Shown: positions 52,694 to 61,407, numbered from the stretch's first letter. The stretch: 64,000 nucleotides of DNA from Mycobacterium sp. MYCO198283 (GCF_021213805.1 NZ_JAJQJI010000004.1:310001-374000), one strand, 5' to 3'. A program made the numbers and translations. Notes: generated by a model from the letters alone, not told the origin.

Positions 52694-54235
52694 ATGAACA
52701 ACTTCGACTGGCTGCAGCAGGGCTTCGCCGAGGCGGCCACCCCGATGAACCTGTTGTATGCGGTCATCGGCGTGCTGCTGGGTACCGCGGTGGGCGTGCT
52801 GCCGGGCATCGGACCCGCGATGACCGTCGCGCTGCTCCTGCCCGTGACATACAACGTCAGCCCCAGCGCCGCGTTCATCATGTTCGCCGGCATCTTCTAC
52901 GGCGGCATGTACGGCGGGTCGACCACGTCGATCCTGCTCAACACACCCGGTGAGTCGTCGTCGGTGATCACGGCGATCGAGGGCAACAAGATGGCCAAGG
53001 CCGGTCGCGCGTCGCAGGCGCTGGCCACCGCGGCGATCGGGTCCTTCGTCGCCGGCGCCATCGGCACGGCGCTGCTGGCCGCGTTCGCGCCGCCCATCTC
53101 GCGGTTCGCGGTGACACTCGGCGCGCCGTCGTACCTGGCGATCATGGTGTTTGCCCTTGTCGCCGTCACCGCCGTGCTGGGTGCCTCGAAGCTGCGCGGC
53201 GCGATCTCGCTGTTCCTGGGGCTGGCGATCGGCGTGGTCGGCATCGACTTCCTCACCGGTCAGCCGCGCGCCACCTTCGGCATCCCGCAGCTCTCCGACG
53301 GGATCGACATCGTGGTGATCGCGGTGGCGATCTTCGCGGTCGGTGAGGCGCTGTGGGTTGCGGCGCACCTGCGCCGCCGCCCCGCCGAGATCATCCCGGT
53401 CGGCCGACCGTGGATGGGCCGCAACGACTTTCGCCGGTCGTGGAAGCCGTGGCTGCGGGGCACCGCCTACGGCTTCCCGTTCGGCGCGCTGCCCGCCGGC
53501 GGGGCCGAGCTGCCGACGTTCTTGTCCTACATCACCGAGAAGCGGCTCACGAAGCACCCCGAGGAGTTCGGCAAGGGCGCCATCGAGGGCGTCGCCGGCC
53601 CCGAGGCGGCGAACAACGCGTCCGCGGCGGGCACCCTGGTGCCGATGCTGTCGCTCGGGCTGCCGACCAACGCGACCGCCGCGGTGATGCTCACGGCGTT
53701 CGTGTCCTACGGCATCCAGCCGGGCCCGACGCTGTTCGACAGCGAACCGCTGCTCATCTGGACGTTGATCGCCAGCCTGTTCATCGGCAACCTGTTGCTG
53801 TTGATCATCAACCTGCCGCTCGCGCCGGTGTGGGCGAAGCTGTTGCGCACCCCGCGGCCGTACCTTTACGCGGGCATCCTGTTCTTCGCCGTGCTCGGCG
53901 CGCTCGCGGTCAACGTGCAGCCGCTGGATCTGGCGCTGCTGCTGGTGTTCGGTCTGCTCGGGCTGATGATGCGGCGCTTCGGGCTGCCGATCCTGCCGCT
54001 GATCATCGGCGTGATCCTGGGGCCGCGCATCGAGCGGCAGCTGCGACAGAGTCTGCAGCTCGGTGGCGGCGAGTGGAGCAGCCTGTTCACCGAGCCCGTC
54101 GCCATCGTCACCTACATCTTGATGGCCGTGCTGCTGCTGGTGCCGCTGGTGCTGAAGCTGCTGCATCGCGACGAGGAGTCCCTGTTGATCGTCGAGGACG
54201 ACGCGGACCAGCGAGAAAAGGCGGAGCACCAGTGA
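52694..54235 (+). CDS. tctA: Tripartite tricarboxylate transporter large membrane subunit TctA
   Basis: A 513-residue polytopic membrane protein forming the transport channel with TctB. About 11-12 helices. Signatures: [39 protein letters not shown], a [18 protein letters not shown] block and [18 protein letters not shown]. It is 1 bp after tctB and overlaps the UspA gene (GTGA). Confidence 0.95.
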   Translation: MNNFDWLQQGFAEAATPMNLLYAVIGVLLGTAVGVLPGIGPAMTVALLLPVTYNVSPSAAFIMFAGIFYGGMYGGSTTSILLNTPGESSSVITAIEGNKMAKAGRASQALATAAIGSFVAGAIGTALLAAFAPPISRFAVTLGAPSYLAIMVFALVAVTAVLGASKLRGAISLFLGLAIGVVGIDFLTGQPRATFGIPQLSDGIDIVVIAVAIFAVGEALWVAAHLRRRPAEIIPVGRPWMGRNDFRRSWKPWLRGTAYGFPFGALPAGGAELPTFLSYITEKRLTKHPEEFGKGAIEGVAGPEAANNASAAGTLVPMLSLGLPTNATAAVMLTAFVSYGIQPGPTLFDSEPLLIWTLIASLFIGNLLLLIINLPLAPVWAKLLRTPRPYLYAGILFFAVLGALAVNVQPLDLALLLVFGLLGLMMRRFGLPILPLIIGVILGPRIERQLRQSLQLGGGEWSSLFTEPVAIVTYILMAVLLLVPLVLKLLHRDEESLLIVEDDADQREKAEHQ

Positions 54236-54621
54236 TTGTCGTCGGGTACACCGCGGACCGCTACGGCCGGGCGGCGCTCGACCACGGGATCGCCGAGGCG
54301 CAGCGTCGCGACAGCGAGCTACTCGTCATCAACGCGACCCGCGGTGATTCCTACGCCGACGCCCGGTTCGCGCCCGAGGCGGAAGCCCAGGACGTCGAGC
54401 GCCGGCTCGCGACGTGTGGGGTGCGCTACGAGTTCCGCCAGCCCGTCGGCGTCGACCCGGTACGGGAGCTCCTGGCGGCGACCGACCGCGACGACGCCGA
54501 GCTGCTGGTGATCGGGTTGCGGCACCGCAACCCCGTCGGCAAGCTGCTGCTGGGCTCCGTCGCGCAGCAATTGCTGCTCGAATGCCGCACGCCGGTGCTG
54601 GCGGTGAAGGCCGAGGAGTGA
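54232..54621 (+). CDS. Universal stress protein (UspA family)
   Basis: A 129-residue single-domain Usp. The ATP-binding motif G-2x-G-9x-G appears in modified form in [18 protein letters not shown], and the fold starts [18 protein letters not shown] 54232 overlaps the tctA stop, so it is part of the transporter operon. Usp genes coupled to transporters may regulate them; that is inference. Confidence 0.88.
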   Translation: MIVVGYTADRYGRAALDHGIAEAQRRDSELLVINATRGDSYADARFAPEAEAQDVERRLATCGVRYEFRQPVGVDPVRELLAATDRDDAELLVIGLRHRNPVGKLLLGSVAQQLLLECRTPVLAVKAEE

Positions 54622-54641
54622 AGGTGAATCGCGAAGGAAAG

Positions 54642-54661
54642 TGTGTCCGAGGGGGGACTTG
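54642..54661. repeat. Left attachment-site repeat (attL-like)
   Basis: The 20 bases TGTGTCCGAGGGGGGACTTG are identical to 57959-57978. They copy the acceptor and T-arm end of tRNA-Leu without the rest of the gene, as expected for the distal att site of a tRNA-integrated element. The repeat lies 20 bp after the UspA stop. Confidence 0.85.
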
Positions 54662-54951
54662 GCCACCTGCGACACGAGTTGAGGTCTTCCAGCTTGCCCA
54701 CGCTGAGCAAGCCAACTCAGATGTCACCTACTCATGCAGCAGACCGGAGCGTTCGTCAAGGAGCGCGTCGAGTAACGGGGTGGATGGCACTCCACCGAGG
54801 CCGCACCACCGCTGTGACCGTCGCAAGGAGTGCGAGTGCTCGGTCGATTGTTTCGACATGTCGCGTAGCTTGATCACCGCGAGCGTCTGGCGTCTACTCC
54901 GTCTGCGCGCGGCGCACCACTTCTGCGCGCCCTGATACGTGTCCGTAACGA
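54662..54951. other. Non-coding or unrecognisable island DNA
   Basis: This is 290 bp between attL and the immunity pseudogene. Short frames exist on both strands, but none shows a motif or codon bias that I recognise. It may be debris of the gene once downstream of the immunity gene. Confidence 0.5.
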
Positions 54952-55881
54952 TCAGTCGCTTCCCTTGTGCGGCTGGTCAGCTGGTGCAGACTGACCAACC
55001 TGAGACTGTCTCTCATCCGCGTCGCGGGCCGGTTGAACGGGTCGAACGTCCGCTTTCTCGGACCCGGATAGTCCAGCGCTGCGAGGACGTTCAGTTACCG
55101 GTGGTAGCGATGCCTGGTCCCCTGCCGACTCCGGAGCTGCATCGCCGTACCCCATCGCGGTCCGGACAGACAAGATGTCACGCGGTGGCGGACTCACGGA
55201 GTCATCCCCCAGCGTTACCAGCGTCCCGTTGGCGACAGGGGTAAGGGCCGCAGTATTCGGTAGCTTCGTCTGGTCGAAGCCTGCGTCCACGCCGTCTTTC
55301 AGATACGTCGCCCAGCCGGCCGCACGCCCGGTGATCACGCCGATCTTGACGCTGCCGTCCGGAAGTGTCTGGTTCGGGGACTTTTGCAGCTGCTCGATGT
55401 CCGGCGTCATCCAATTCGCGTGGTCGGGTGTAAAGATTTCGATTGCCGTCATCATCAGGGAGCGAGCGGTGTCCGGCGAGTAAAGCGACGGTTCGCCCTC
55501 AGAAGCAGGCAGTTGCAGTGTCACTGCGTTGAAGCCCAACCGTGGGTTCGTAATACCAAGACGAACCGCCAGCACCGCGGCGACTGGTTCTTCTGCGGCG
55601 TTCCACCATGACAGCGATGTCCCACCATCCTGGATCGCATCGTCCGCAAGAGTGCCCGCGGCGCGAAGACCGGCCAGCAGGCGGCTGCGCAGATCATCGG
55701 GACTCGCGGTGACGACGGATGACTCAAGAGCGTTCTTCTTCGAGAACGCCTGATCGCGCTACCCAGAGAGGAGCGGACTGCTATCGGCCAGCGCCGCCAT
55801 TAGCTGCTGCAGCTGCTGCACGGCTGCCTTCACCGACTGCGCCCGGGGACCCCAATACGCGCTGATTTGTGCCGTCGCCAT
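54952..55881 (-). pseudogene. Imm52-like immunity protein, interrupted by a nonsense codon
   Basis: From ATG 55881 the frame reads MATAQISAYWGPRAQSVKAA and continues to LLSG, then meets TAG at codon 41 (55761-55759). The same frame resumes RDQAFSKKNALESSVV and runs to a stop at 54952, through SWWNAAEEPVAAVLAVRLGI and GRAAGWATYLKDG. The style matches Imm52 immunity proteins of mycobacterial toxin loci as I recall them. One base change (for example TGG to TAG) explains the stop. A residual 207-codon frame starts at GTG 55575 but lacks the N-terminus. It lies 34 bp downstream of the toxin relic, in the same orientation. Confidence 0.65.
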
Positions 55882-55915
55882 AAGTAGTGATTCACCCCAT
55901 GGGTTTGTAGATGAC

Positions 55916-56214
55916 TTAAGTATCGAGGCCGTTGGCCCGCAGCAGCTTGGCCACTTTCTCCGCCGCGTTCCGCTGGGCGAACGGCCAGACTATTGGCGTA
56001 TCACCCGCGGCGGCGAGCTGCCGGTTCGCCAGGTTCAGGAAGTAGTCGTCGCCGGGGAAGAAGCTCTTCCATGCCCGGCCGGGGCGCCGGGCTGCGATTG
56101 CGCGATCCGGACGTGGGCCGAGCCGTGGCGAGCCTGGTATTCCTCGGCATGGTCGTCGACCTTGGCTGCCGATCGGTGGAGGTCGGCTGGGGCAACCCGC
56201 ACTGCGTCTGACAT
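55916..56214 (-). pseudogene. Relic of a type VII-secreted polymorphic toxin (EspC-like N-terminus, Tox-REase-5-like C-terminus)
   Basis: From ATG 56214 the first 43 or so codons read MSDAVRVAPADLHRSAAKVD and on to RIAQSQPG, a helical WXG/EspC-like secretion domain as found at the head of mycobacterial toxins. From about 56080 a different frame codes for AWKSFFPGDDYFLNLANRQL and then TPIVWPFAQRNAAEKVAKLL, ending at TAA 55918-55916. That tail resembles the end of Tox-REase-5 nuclease toxins, the usual partners of Imm52. The middle of the toxin is deleted and the two ends are out of frame, so it is dead. Confidence 0.6.
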
Positions 56215-56321
56215 CGCCCCTCCTGACATCGGCACGGCACCGCTTCACCGACGATATCGCCGACGGAGGCAGGGGCGCGCACGAATCTCTTTAGAACGCA
56301 TTGGGTCTCATGCACACTCGG

Positions 56322-56403
56322 TTACTGGTGTGCCTCTGTCATGGCGGCCGCTTGTTGAGTGTAGTAGCGGGCCTCGAACTGCACCGGTGGTGTGCGGTCG
56401 AGG
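56322..56403 (-). pseudogene. C-terminal fragment of an IS3-family transposase
   Basis: On the minus strand the last 24 codons before TAA 56324-56322 read TPPVQFEARYYTQQAAAMTE and then AHQ. This resembles the end of IS3-family OrfB proteins, which finish with a PPVE-x-E-x-x-YY-like motif. The frame is cut at 56404 by the second IS element. Confidence 0.5.
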
Positions 56404-56426
56404 TGATGTACCCCAGGTCTTGTTCC
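56404..56426. repeat. Left terminal inverted repeat of the IS3-family element
   Basis: It starts TGATGTACCCCAGGTCTTG and ends TTCC. It pairs with the right end at 57695-57716 with one substitution and one single-base indel. Confidence 0.8.
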
Positions 56427-56450
56427 GATCCGTGTAGGAGGATCGGGAGC

Positions 56451-56768
56451 TTGCCCCGTCAGTATTCGAAGGAGTTTCGTGATCGTGCGCTGCGGTTGCT
56501 GATCACCACGGTGGAAGCCTCGGTAGTGTCTGAGTTCGAGGCGATCAAGTCTGTAGCCAGCAGACTCGGGATCTCTGAGGAGTCGGTGCGCCGGTGGCGG
56601 CGCAAAGCGCAGGTTGATGCCGGTGAGCGTCCCGGTGTCACCAGCTCCGAGCACGCCGAGATCCGCAAGCTCAAGCGTGAGGTCGCCGAGTTGCGCAGGG
56701 CCAACGAGATTCTGCAGTCTGCGTCTGCGTTTTGTGCAGCGGAGCTCGACCGCCCCGCGACGAAATGA
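56451..56768 (+). CDS. IS3-family OrfA (HTH transposase subunit)
   Basis: A 105-residue OrfA from TTG 56451, preceded by AGGAGG. It has the LPRQYSKEFRDRALRLL opening, an HTH with SVASRLGISEESVRRWRRKA and a leucine-zipper-like LKREVAELRRANEILQSAS, then AAELDRP. Its stop overlaps the orfB ATG, where IS3 elements normally use programmed frameshifting. The protein looks intact, but without a working OrfB it cannot mediate transposition. Confidence 0.85.
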   Translation: MPRQYSKEFRDRALRLLITTVEASVVSEFEAIKSVASRLGISEESVRRWRRKAQVDAGERPGVTSSEHAEIRKLKREVAELRRANEILQSASAFCAAELDRPATK

Positions 56769-57695
56769 TCGCGTTCATCGACGCACATCGCGATCAGTTC
56801 GGGGTCGAGCTCATCTGCGGTGTGCTGCGGGCAGCATTCACCGGTTTCCTCACCTTCCGTGGTGACCGGGCCGCGAAGGCCCGCCCGCCATCAGACCGCG
56901 CGATCGGCGATGAACTGCTCATCGCCGACCTCAGGATCGTCCACGAGGAGAAGTTCTCGGTCTGTGGCGTCAAGATGATGCATCACGCCATGAGACGGCG
57001 GGGCTGGTCGATCGGTCGCAAGCAGATCCCCCGGCTGATGCGCACGGCCTGCCTGCGCGTGGTTCAGCGGGGCAAGCCGGTGTTCACCACCATCAGCGAC
57101 CCAGCTGACTGCCGGCCTGCGGATCTGGTCGACCGGCCGTTCAGCGCGCCGGCGCCGCACCGGCTCTGGGTTGCCCCGATATCAACTCTTGTGCGGGCCT
57201 GGCAGGGGTTCTGCTACAGCGCGTTCGTCACCGACGCGTGCACCAAGGCCATCGTCGGGTGGGCCGTCGCGGCGACGATGCGCATCGAGGACCTTCCACT
57301 ACAGGAAGCCAATCATGCTGTATGGCAAATCGATTCGAATCTGTGGGGTTGGTCCATTATTCCGACCGCGGAGCCCAATACCTATCGCTCGCCTATACCG
57401 ACCGGCTGGCCGAACTCGGGATCGCGCCCTCGGTGAGGGGTCACGCGGCGATAGCTATGACAACGCCCTCGCCGAGGCGGTCAACGCCGCCTACAAGACC
57501 GAGTTGATCAACCGCGGCAAACCCTGGCGCAGCGTCGACGACGTCGAGCTGGCCACCGCCGCCTGGGTCGCCTGGTACAACGCAGAACGCCTGCACCAAG
57601 CTGTCGGGTACGTTCCACCGGCCGAACACGAGGCCGCCCTCACCGGCACCTCACACCCCGTGAGCCAGCCAACCCCGGCCCTCACAACCAACTAG
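56765..57695 (+). pseudogene. IS3-family OrfB transposase, frameshifted
   Basis: An rve-type DDE transposase split over three frames. Frame 1 runs from ATG 56765 (MIAFIDAHRDQFGVELICGV) to about 57320. Frame 2 (about 57325-57440) holds GLVHYSDRGAQYLSLAYTD with the second Asp. Frame 3 (about 57440-57695) holds RGDSYDNALAEAVN with the Glu, and the usual NAERLHQAVGYVPPAEHE end. The first catalytic Asp is also lost: the expected WVADITYV reads WVAPISTLV because of compensating indels. At least three lesions make it non-functional. Confidence 0.85.
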
Positions 57696-57716
57696 GAACA
57701 AACCTGGGGTACTTCA
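57695..57716. repeat. Right terminal inverted repeat of the IS3-family element
   Basis: It reads GGAACAAACCTGGGGTACTT and ends CA, complementary to the left end at 56404-56426. It begins within the orfB stop codon. Confidence 0.8.
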
Positions 57717-57979
57717 TGGTCGGAATCCAATAACCCGAACCTCCGGGAAAGTCAGAGCGCTTCGCGGAGCGACCTCGCGCCATGTCTGCCGCACAAATCA
57801 GCGACTTGGTTGAGGAATTGGGCGGGCTGCCAGCAGTGCTTGGTGCGGCTACCGGGGCGGAGGGCGCCGAGGTGTAAGAGAGCCTGGGGTTCCGCCTCGA
57901 TGACGATCCGCATCTGCGACAAGTCAAGGCGACGGCCGACTTGAGTCGTGTCGCCGGATGTGTCCGAGGGGGGACTTGA
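57717..57979 (+). pseudogene. C-terminal remnant of a serine-recombinase-like integrase
   Basis: In one frame from the IS end the sequence reads SERFAERPRAMSAAQISDLV, then EELGGLPAVLGAATGAEGAE, a TAA stop at 57875-57877, and resumes ESLGFRLDDDPHLRQVKATA to a TGA at 57977-57979. The pattern (a helix, then AEVY-x-SLG-x-RL) resembles the C-terminus of recombinase-family proteins found beside tRNA genes. The TAA probably replaced a Tyr codon. The final codons and stop lie inside the tRNA-Leu gene/attR. The N-terminal part is missing, cut by the IS. Confidence 0.55.
57959..57978. repeat. Right attachment-site repeat (attR-like), inside tRNA-Leu
   Basis: It is identical over 20 bases to 54642-54661 and overlaps the 3' end of tRNA-Leu, so integration left the tRNA gene complete on this side. 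Confidence 0.85.
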
Positions 57980-58045
57980 ACCCCCACGCCCGTTAATAGG
58001 GCACTAGCACCTCAAGCTAGCGCGTCTGCCATTCCGCCACTCGGA
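57961..58045 (-). tRNA. tRNA-Leu (anticodon GAG)
   Basis: An 85-nt class II tRNA on the minus strand. The acceptor GTCCGAG (58045-58039) pairs with CTCGGAC before the discriminator A. The anticodon stem-loop CTAGC-TTGAGGT-GCTAG has GAG in the 34-36 positions, reading CUC/CUU leucine codons. A long variable arm (TGCCCTATTAACGGGCG) and a T-arm with GGTTCAAGTCC follow. The 3' CCA is not encoded. Confidence 0.95.
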
Positions 58046-58120
58046 CCAGTACGAGGCGACTAAGGCTAACGGACGAGCGGCGCCGAACCCAAACGCGGCT
58101 CAGGTGGTAGGAAAGCAGTC

Positions 58121-59446
58121 GTGCACAGCCCCGCCGACGAAGTGGTCGAACTGGTCAGCGCCCTGATCCGCTTCGACACCTCCAACACCGGCGTGCCGGC
58201 CACCACCAAGGGTGAGGAGGCGTGCGCGCGCTGGGTCGCTCAGCAGCTCGAAGAGGTGGGCTACACGTGTGAGTACGTCGAGGCCGGCGCGCCGGGCCGC
58301 GGGAACGTCTTCACCCGGCTGCCCGGCGCCGACCCGTCCCGCGGCGCGCTGCTCATCCACGGCCACCTCGACGTCGTCCCCGCCGAGCCCGCGGAGTGGA
58401 GCGTGCACCCGTTCTCCGGCGCGGTGTCCGACGGCTACGTGTGGGGCCGCGGTGCGGTCGACATGAAGGACATGGTCGGGATGATGATCGCCGTCGCCCG
58501 GCACTTCAAGCGCCACAACATCGTTCCGCCGCGCGACCTGGTGTTCGCGTTCCTGTCCGACGAGGAGGCCGGCGGCCGGTTCGGTGCGCAGTGGCTCGTC
58601 GACAACCGGCCCGACCTGTTCGCCGGCGTCACCGAGGCCGTCGGCGAGGTCGGCGGTTTCTCGCTGACGGTGCCCACCAGAGACGGCGGCGAGCGGCGGC
58701 TGTACCTGATCGAGACCGCCGAGAAGGGGCTGCTGTGGATGCGGCTCACCGCCCGGGGACGGCCGGGCCACGGCTCGTTCACCCACGACGACAACGCCGT
58801 CACCACCATCGCCGCCGCGGTCGCCCGGCTGGGCAGCCACGAGTTCCCGATCGTCATGACCGAGGCGGTGGCGGAGTTCCTGGCCGCGGTGACCGAGGAA
58901 ACCGGCTACACCTTCGACGTCGATTCACCCGACATCGACGGCGCGATCGCCAAGCTCGGCCCCATCGCCCGGATCATCGGCGCCACGCTGCGCGACACCG
59001 CGAACCCGACGATGCTCAGCGCCGGTTACAAGGCGAATGTCATCCCGTCGACCGCCGAGGCGGTGGTCGACTGCCGCGTGCTGCCCGGCCGTCAAGCCGC
59101 GTTCGAAGCCGAGGTCGACCGGCTGATCGGCCCGAACGTCAGCCGGCAGTGGATCAGCGAACTGCCGTCGTATGAAACGTCTTTCGACGGCGACCTGGTC
59201 GACGCGATGAACGACGCGATCCTGGCGGTCGATCCCGACGCCCGCACGGTGCCCTACATGCTGTCCGGCGGCACGGATGCGAAATCGTTCGCCCGACTGG
59301 GTATCCGATGCTTCGGGTTCGTGCCCATGCGCCTGCCGCCCGAGCTGGATTTCGCGTCGCTGTTCCACGGCATCGACGAGCGGGTGCCCGTCGACGGGCT
59401 GGAGTTCGGGGCGCGGGTGTTCGAGCACTTCCTGTTGCACAGCTGA
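58121..59446 (+). CDS. M20-family metallopeptidase (DapE/ArgE-like, Rv2141c-like)
   Basis: A 441-residue zinc-dependent amidohydrolase or dipeptidase. Metal ligands are in [13 protein letters not shown] (His, Asp), [13 protein letters not shown] (Asp), [11 protein letters not shown] (Glu-Glu) and near the C-terminus in [18 protein letters not shown] (His). The dimerisation domain begins about residue 205 (RGRPGHGSF). It is often annotated dapE2, but true succinyl-diaminopimelate desuccinylase activity is not implied. GTG 58121 is the start. It lies 75 bp from the tRNA. Confidence 0.9.
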   Translation: MHSPADEVVELVSALIRFDTSNTGVPATTKGEEACARWVAQQLEEVGYTCEYVEAGAPGRGNVFTRLPGADPSRGALLIHGHLDVVPAEPAEWSVHPFSGAVSDGYVWGRGAVDMKDMVGMMIAVARHFKRHNIVPPRDLVFAFLSDEEAGGRFGAQWLVDNRPDLFAGVTEAVGEVGGFSLTVPTRDGGERRLYLIETAEKGLLWMRLTARGRPGHGSFTHDDNAVTTIAAAVARLGSHEFPIVMTEAVAEFLAAVTEETGYTFDVDSPDIDGAIAKLGPIARIIGATLRDTANPTMLSAGYKANVIPSTAEAVVDCRVLPGRQAAFEAEVDRLIGPNVSRQWISELPSYETSFDGDLVDAMNDAILAVDPDARTVPYMLSGGTDAKSFARLGIRCFGFVPMRLPPELDFASLFHGIDERVPVDGLEFGARVFEHFLLHS

Positions 59447-59471
59447 CCAGACGACGAAAAGGAGCGCCCCG

Positions 59472-60008
59472 ATGGCCTTCCCCTACGACCCGTACGAGTT
59501 CCTGCCGCAGCTGCCGAGCTTCACGCTCACCTCGGAGTCGGTGACCGACGGACAGCCGCTAGCCAATGCGCAGGTCAGCGGCATGATGGGGGCCGGCGGC
59601 GAGGACGTCTCGCCGCAGTTGTCGTGGTCGGGCTTCCCGGAGGAGACCCGCAGCTTCGCGGTCACCGTCTACGACCCCGACGCACCCACGGGGTCGGGCT
59701 TCTGGCACTGGGCGGTCGCGAACCTGCCGGCGACGGTGACGGACCTGCCGGCCGGCGTCGGCGACGGCAGCTCGCTGCCCGGCGACGCGATCACGCTGCG
59801 CAACGATGCGGGGGCGCGTCGTTTCGTCGGCGCCGCCCCGCCGCCGGGACACGGCCCGCACCGCTACATCGTCGCCGTCCACGCTGTCGACGTCGAGAAG
59901 CTCGACATCGACGAGGACGCCAGCCCGGCGTTCCTGGGGTTCAACCTCTTCCAGCACGCGATCGCCCGCGCGCTCATCCACGGCACCTACGAACAGCCGG
60001 CGGGCTGA
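59472..60008 (+). CDS. Phosphatidylethanolamine-binding protein (YbhB/YbcL, Rv2140c-like)
   Basis: A 178-residue PEBP/Raf-kinase-inhibitor-like protein. Ligand-pocket motifs: [40 protein letters not shown] and [15 protein letters not shown] 59472 follows AAAAGGAG. It is 25 bp after the M20 gene and probably co-transcribed. A palindromic repeat begins just after the stop. Confidence 0.92.
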   Translation: MAFPYDPYEFLPQLPSFTLTSESVTDGQPLANAQVSGMMGAGGEDVSPQLSWSGFPEETRSFAVTVYDPDAPTGSGFWHWAVANLPATVTDLPAGVGDGSSLPGDAITLRNDAGARRFVGAAPPPGHGPHRYIVAVHAVDVEKLDIDEDASPAFLGFNLFQHAIARALIHGTYEQPAG

Positions 60009-60080
60009 CCCGTTTCCGCGAGCGTGCGTGTCTGTACGCCGGCACGCCGCCATTGCCGTACCGCCGCGCACGCTCGCGAG
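60009..60080. repeat. Dispersed palindromic intergenic repeat, copy B
   Basis: The perfect 12-bp arms CGCGAGCGTGCG (60017-60028) and CGCACGCTCGCG (60067-60078) flank a loop of about 38 bp with a further TGTACG/CGTAC pairing. The first 42 bases match copy A at 41106 with one mismatch. It lies between the convergent ends of the PEBP gene and pyrD and could act as a bidirectional terminator. Confidence 0.85.
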
Positions 60081-60094
60081 GGATGACCGGGCGC

Positions 60095-61162
60095 TCAGCG
60101 GCGCGCGGCCGAACCGACTGCCTCGGCGAGCGAGCTGAACCCGCCGGCCCGCAGCCGCTCGGCGATCCCGTCGTTGATGTGCTTGGCGTACAACCCGCCC
60201 TGGTAGACGAAACCGGTGTAGCCCTGCACCAGCGAGGCGCCGGCGGTGATCCGCTCCCAGGCGTCCTCGGCGGTCTCGATGCCGCCGACGCTGACGAGCA
60301 CCAGCCGATCGCCGGCCCGGTCGTGGAGCCGCCGCAGCACCTCGAGCGACCGTCGCGCGACCGGGGGACCCGACACCCCGCCCGCGCCGAGCTCCATGAC
60401 ACCGGGGGTGCGCAGCCCGTCGCGCGACACCGTGGTGTTGGTGGCGACGATGCCCGCGAGCCCCAGCTCGACCGCGAGGTCGGCCACGGCGTCGACGTCG
60501 GCGTCGGAGAGGTCCGGCGCGATCTTCACCAGCACCGGTGCGTCGGTTTCGGCGAGCACCGCCGCGAGGATCGGCCGGAGCGATTCGGTGGCCTGCAGGT
60601 CGCGCAGGCCCGGGGTGTTCGGTGAGCTGACGTTGACGACGACGAACGCCGCGAGCGGCCCCAGCAGCCGCGCGCTGATCCGATAGTCGTCGGCGGCGTC
60701 CGCGGGCGGGGTGGTCTTGGTCTTGCCGATGTTCACCGCGATCGGCACGTCGGGCACGTGCCGCGCGAGCCGCAGCGCCAACTCGCCGGCGCCGTGGTTG
60801 TTGAAGCCCATCCGGTTGAGCAGGCCCCGGTCGTCGGGCAGCCGGAACAGCCGCGGCGGCGGGTTGCCGGGCTGCGCCTGCGCGGTGACGGTTCCGACCT
60901 CGGCGAACCCGAAACCCAGTGCGCCCCAGGTGCGTAGGCCGAGGCCGTCCTTGTCGAAGCCGGCCGCCAGACCCACCGGACCGGGGAAATCGACGCCGAA
61001 CAGCGTCGTGCGCAGCAGCGGGTCGCGCGGCGCCAGCAGCCGGCGCAGCAGCGCGCGCACCGGCGGTGTGGCGGTGACGATGCGCAACAGCGTGAACACC
61101 CAGTGGTGCACCTGCTCGGCGGGCAGCGCAAACAGCAGCCGCCGCAGCGCGCCATACGCCAC
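60095..61162 (-). CDS. pyrD: Dihydroorotate dehydrogenase (quinone), class 2
   Basis: A 355-residue membrane-associated FMN enzyme for the fourth step of pyrimidine synthesis, passing electrons to menaquinone. An N-terminal amphipathic region ([18 protein letters not shown]) is class 2 specific. FMN and orotate motifs: [38 protein letters not shown] (catalytic Ser region), [11 protein letters not shown] and [19 protein letters not shown] 61162 lies 2 bp after the upstream stop. Confidence 0.96.
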   Translation of the reverse strand: MAYGALRRLLFALPAEQVHHWVFTLLRIVTATPPVRALLRRLLAPRDPLLRTTLFGVDFPGPVGLAAGFDKDGLGLRTWGALGFGFAEVGTVTAQAQPGNPPPRLFRLPDDRGLLNRMGFNNHGAGELALRLARHVPDVPIAVNIGKTKTTPPADAADDYRISARLLGPLAAFVVVNVSSPNTPGLRDLQATESLRPILAAVLAETDAPVLVKIAPDLSDADVDAVADLAVELGLAGIVATNTTVSRDGLRTPGVMELGAGGVSGPPVARRSLEVLRRLHDRAGDRLVLVSVGGIETAEDAWERITAGASLVQGYTGFVYQGGLYAKHINDGIAERLRAGGFSSLAEAVGSAARR

Positions 61163-61164
61163 GG

Positions 61165-61407
61165 CTAGAGCTCCGGCTGGTCGGCGTTGCGCGCGAGCTT
61201 GCGGCGGCGCAGCAGCACCCGTCGGCTGCCGTCGGTGTAGAGCCGCACCCGGGTGAGCTCCCAGCCGCGGTACTCCGCCTCGATCGCCAGCCGCGTCGAA
61301 GCGGTCAGCCGGGTCACGTCGGGCGGCAGCCGCAGCGGGATCCACTCGTAATCGTCGCTGAGGTCGGCTTCCCAGGCGGCCGGCATCCGGCCGCGCGCCG
61401 CCGTCAT
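61165..61407 (-). CDS. Small conserved actinobacterial protein (DUF5703-like)
   Basis: An 80-residue protein with the conserved core [20 protein letters not shown], then [21 protein letters not shown] associate it with DUF5703, less than certainly. ATG 61407 overlaps the lppL stop (ATGA), and pyrD follows 2 bp after its stop. All three genes form one operon: lppL, this gene, pyrD. Function is unknown. Confidence 0.8.
   Translation of the reverse strand: MTAARGRMPAAWEADLSDDYEWIPLRLPPDVTRLTASTRLAIEAEYRGWELTRVRLYTDGSRRVLLRRRKLARNADQPEL

Larger units (their letters stand above)
56404..57716 (+). mobile_element. IS3-family insertion sequence, inactivated (1313 bp)
   Basis: Imperfect terminal inverted repeats bound it: 56404-56426 (TGATGTACCCCAGGTCTTG...) and 57695-57716, whose complement starts TGAAGTACCCCAGGTTTG. 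Within lie orfA and a multiply frameshifted orfB on the plus strand. The flanking trinucleotides are AGG and TGG, so no clean target duplication remains. It sits between the fragment of an older IS transposase and the recombinase tail. Confidence 0.82.
54642..57978. mobile_element. Decayed genomic island inserted at tRNA-Leu(GAG)
   Basis: A segment of about 3.3 kb bounded by perfect 20-bp direct repeats (54642-54661 and 57959-57978); the right copy is the 3' end of the tRNA-Leu gene. Inside are pseudogenes of a toxin and an immunity protein, IS3-family remnants and a recombinase tail. Composition is visibly less GC-rich than the flanks, and every recognisable gene except the small IS orfA is broken. 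The layout is that of an integrase-mediated insertion into a tRNA 3' end, followed by decay. Confidence 0.8.

Noticed and set aside
56404..57716. An active insertion sequence
   Set aside because: orfB is split over three frames and the first catalytic Asp is lost, so it cannot be autonomous.
54622..58120. A CRISPR array or phage structural genes in the island
   Set aside because: No regularly spaced repeats and no phage-like structural frame are visible; only the two 20-bp att repeats recur.
58121..59446. Calling the M20 peptidase gene dapE
   Set aside because: M20 enzymes are hard to tell apart by sequence. The motifs show a zinc amidohydrolase but not succinyl-diaminopimelate specificity.
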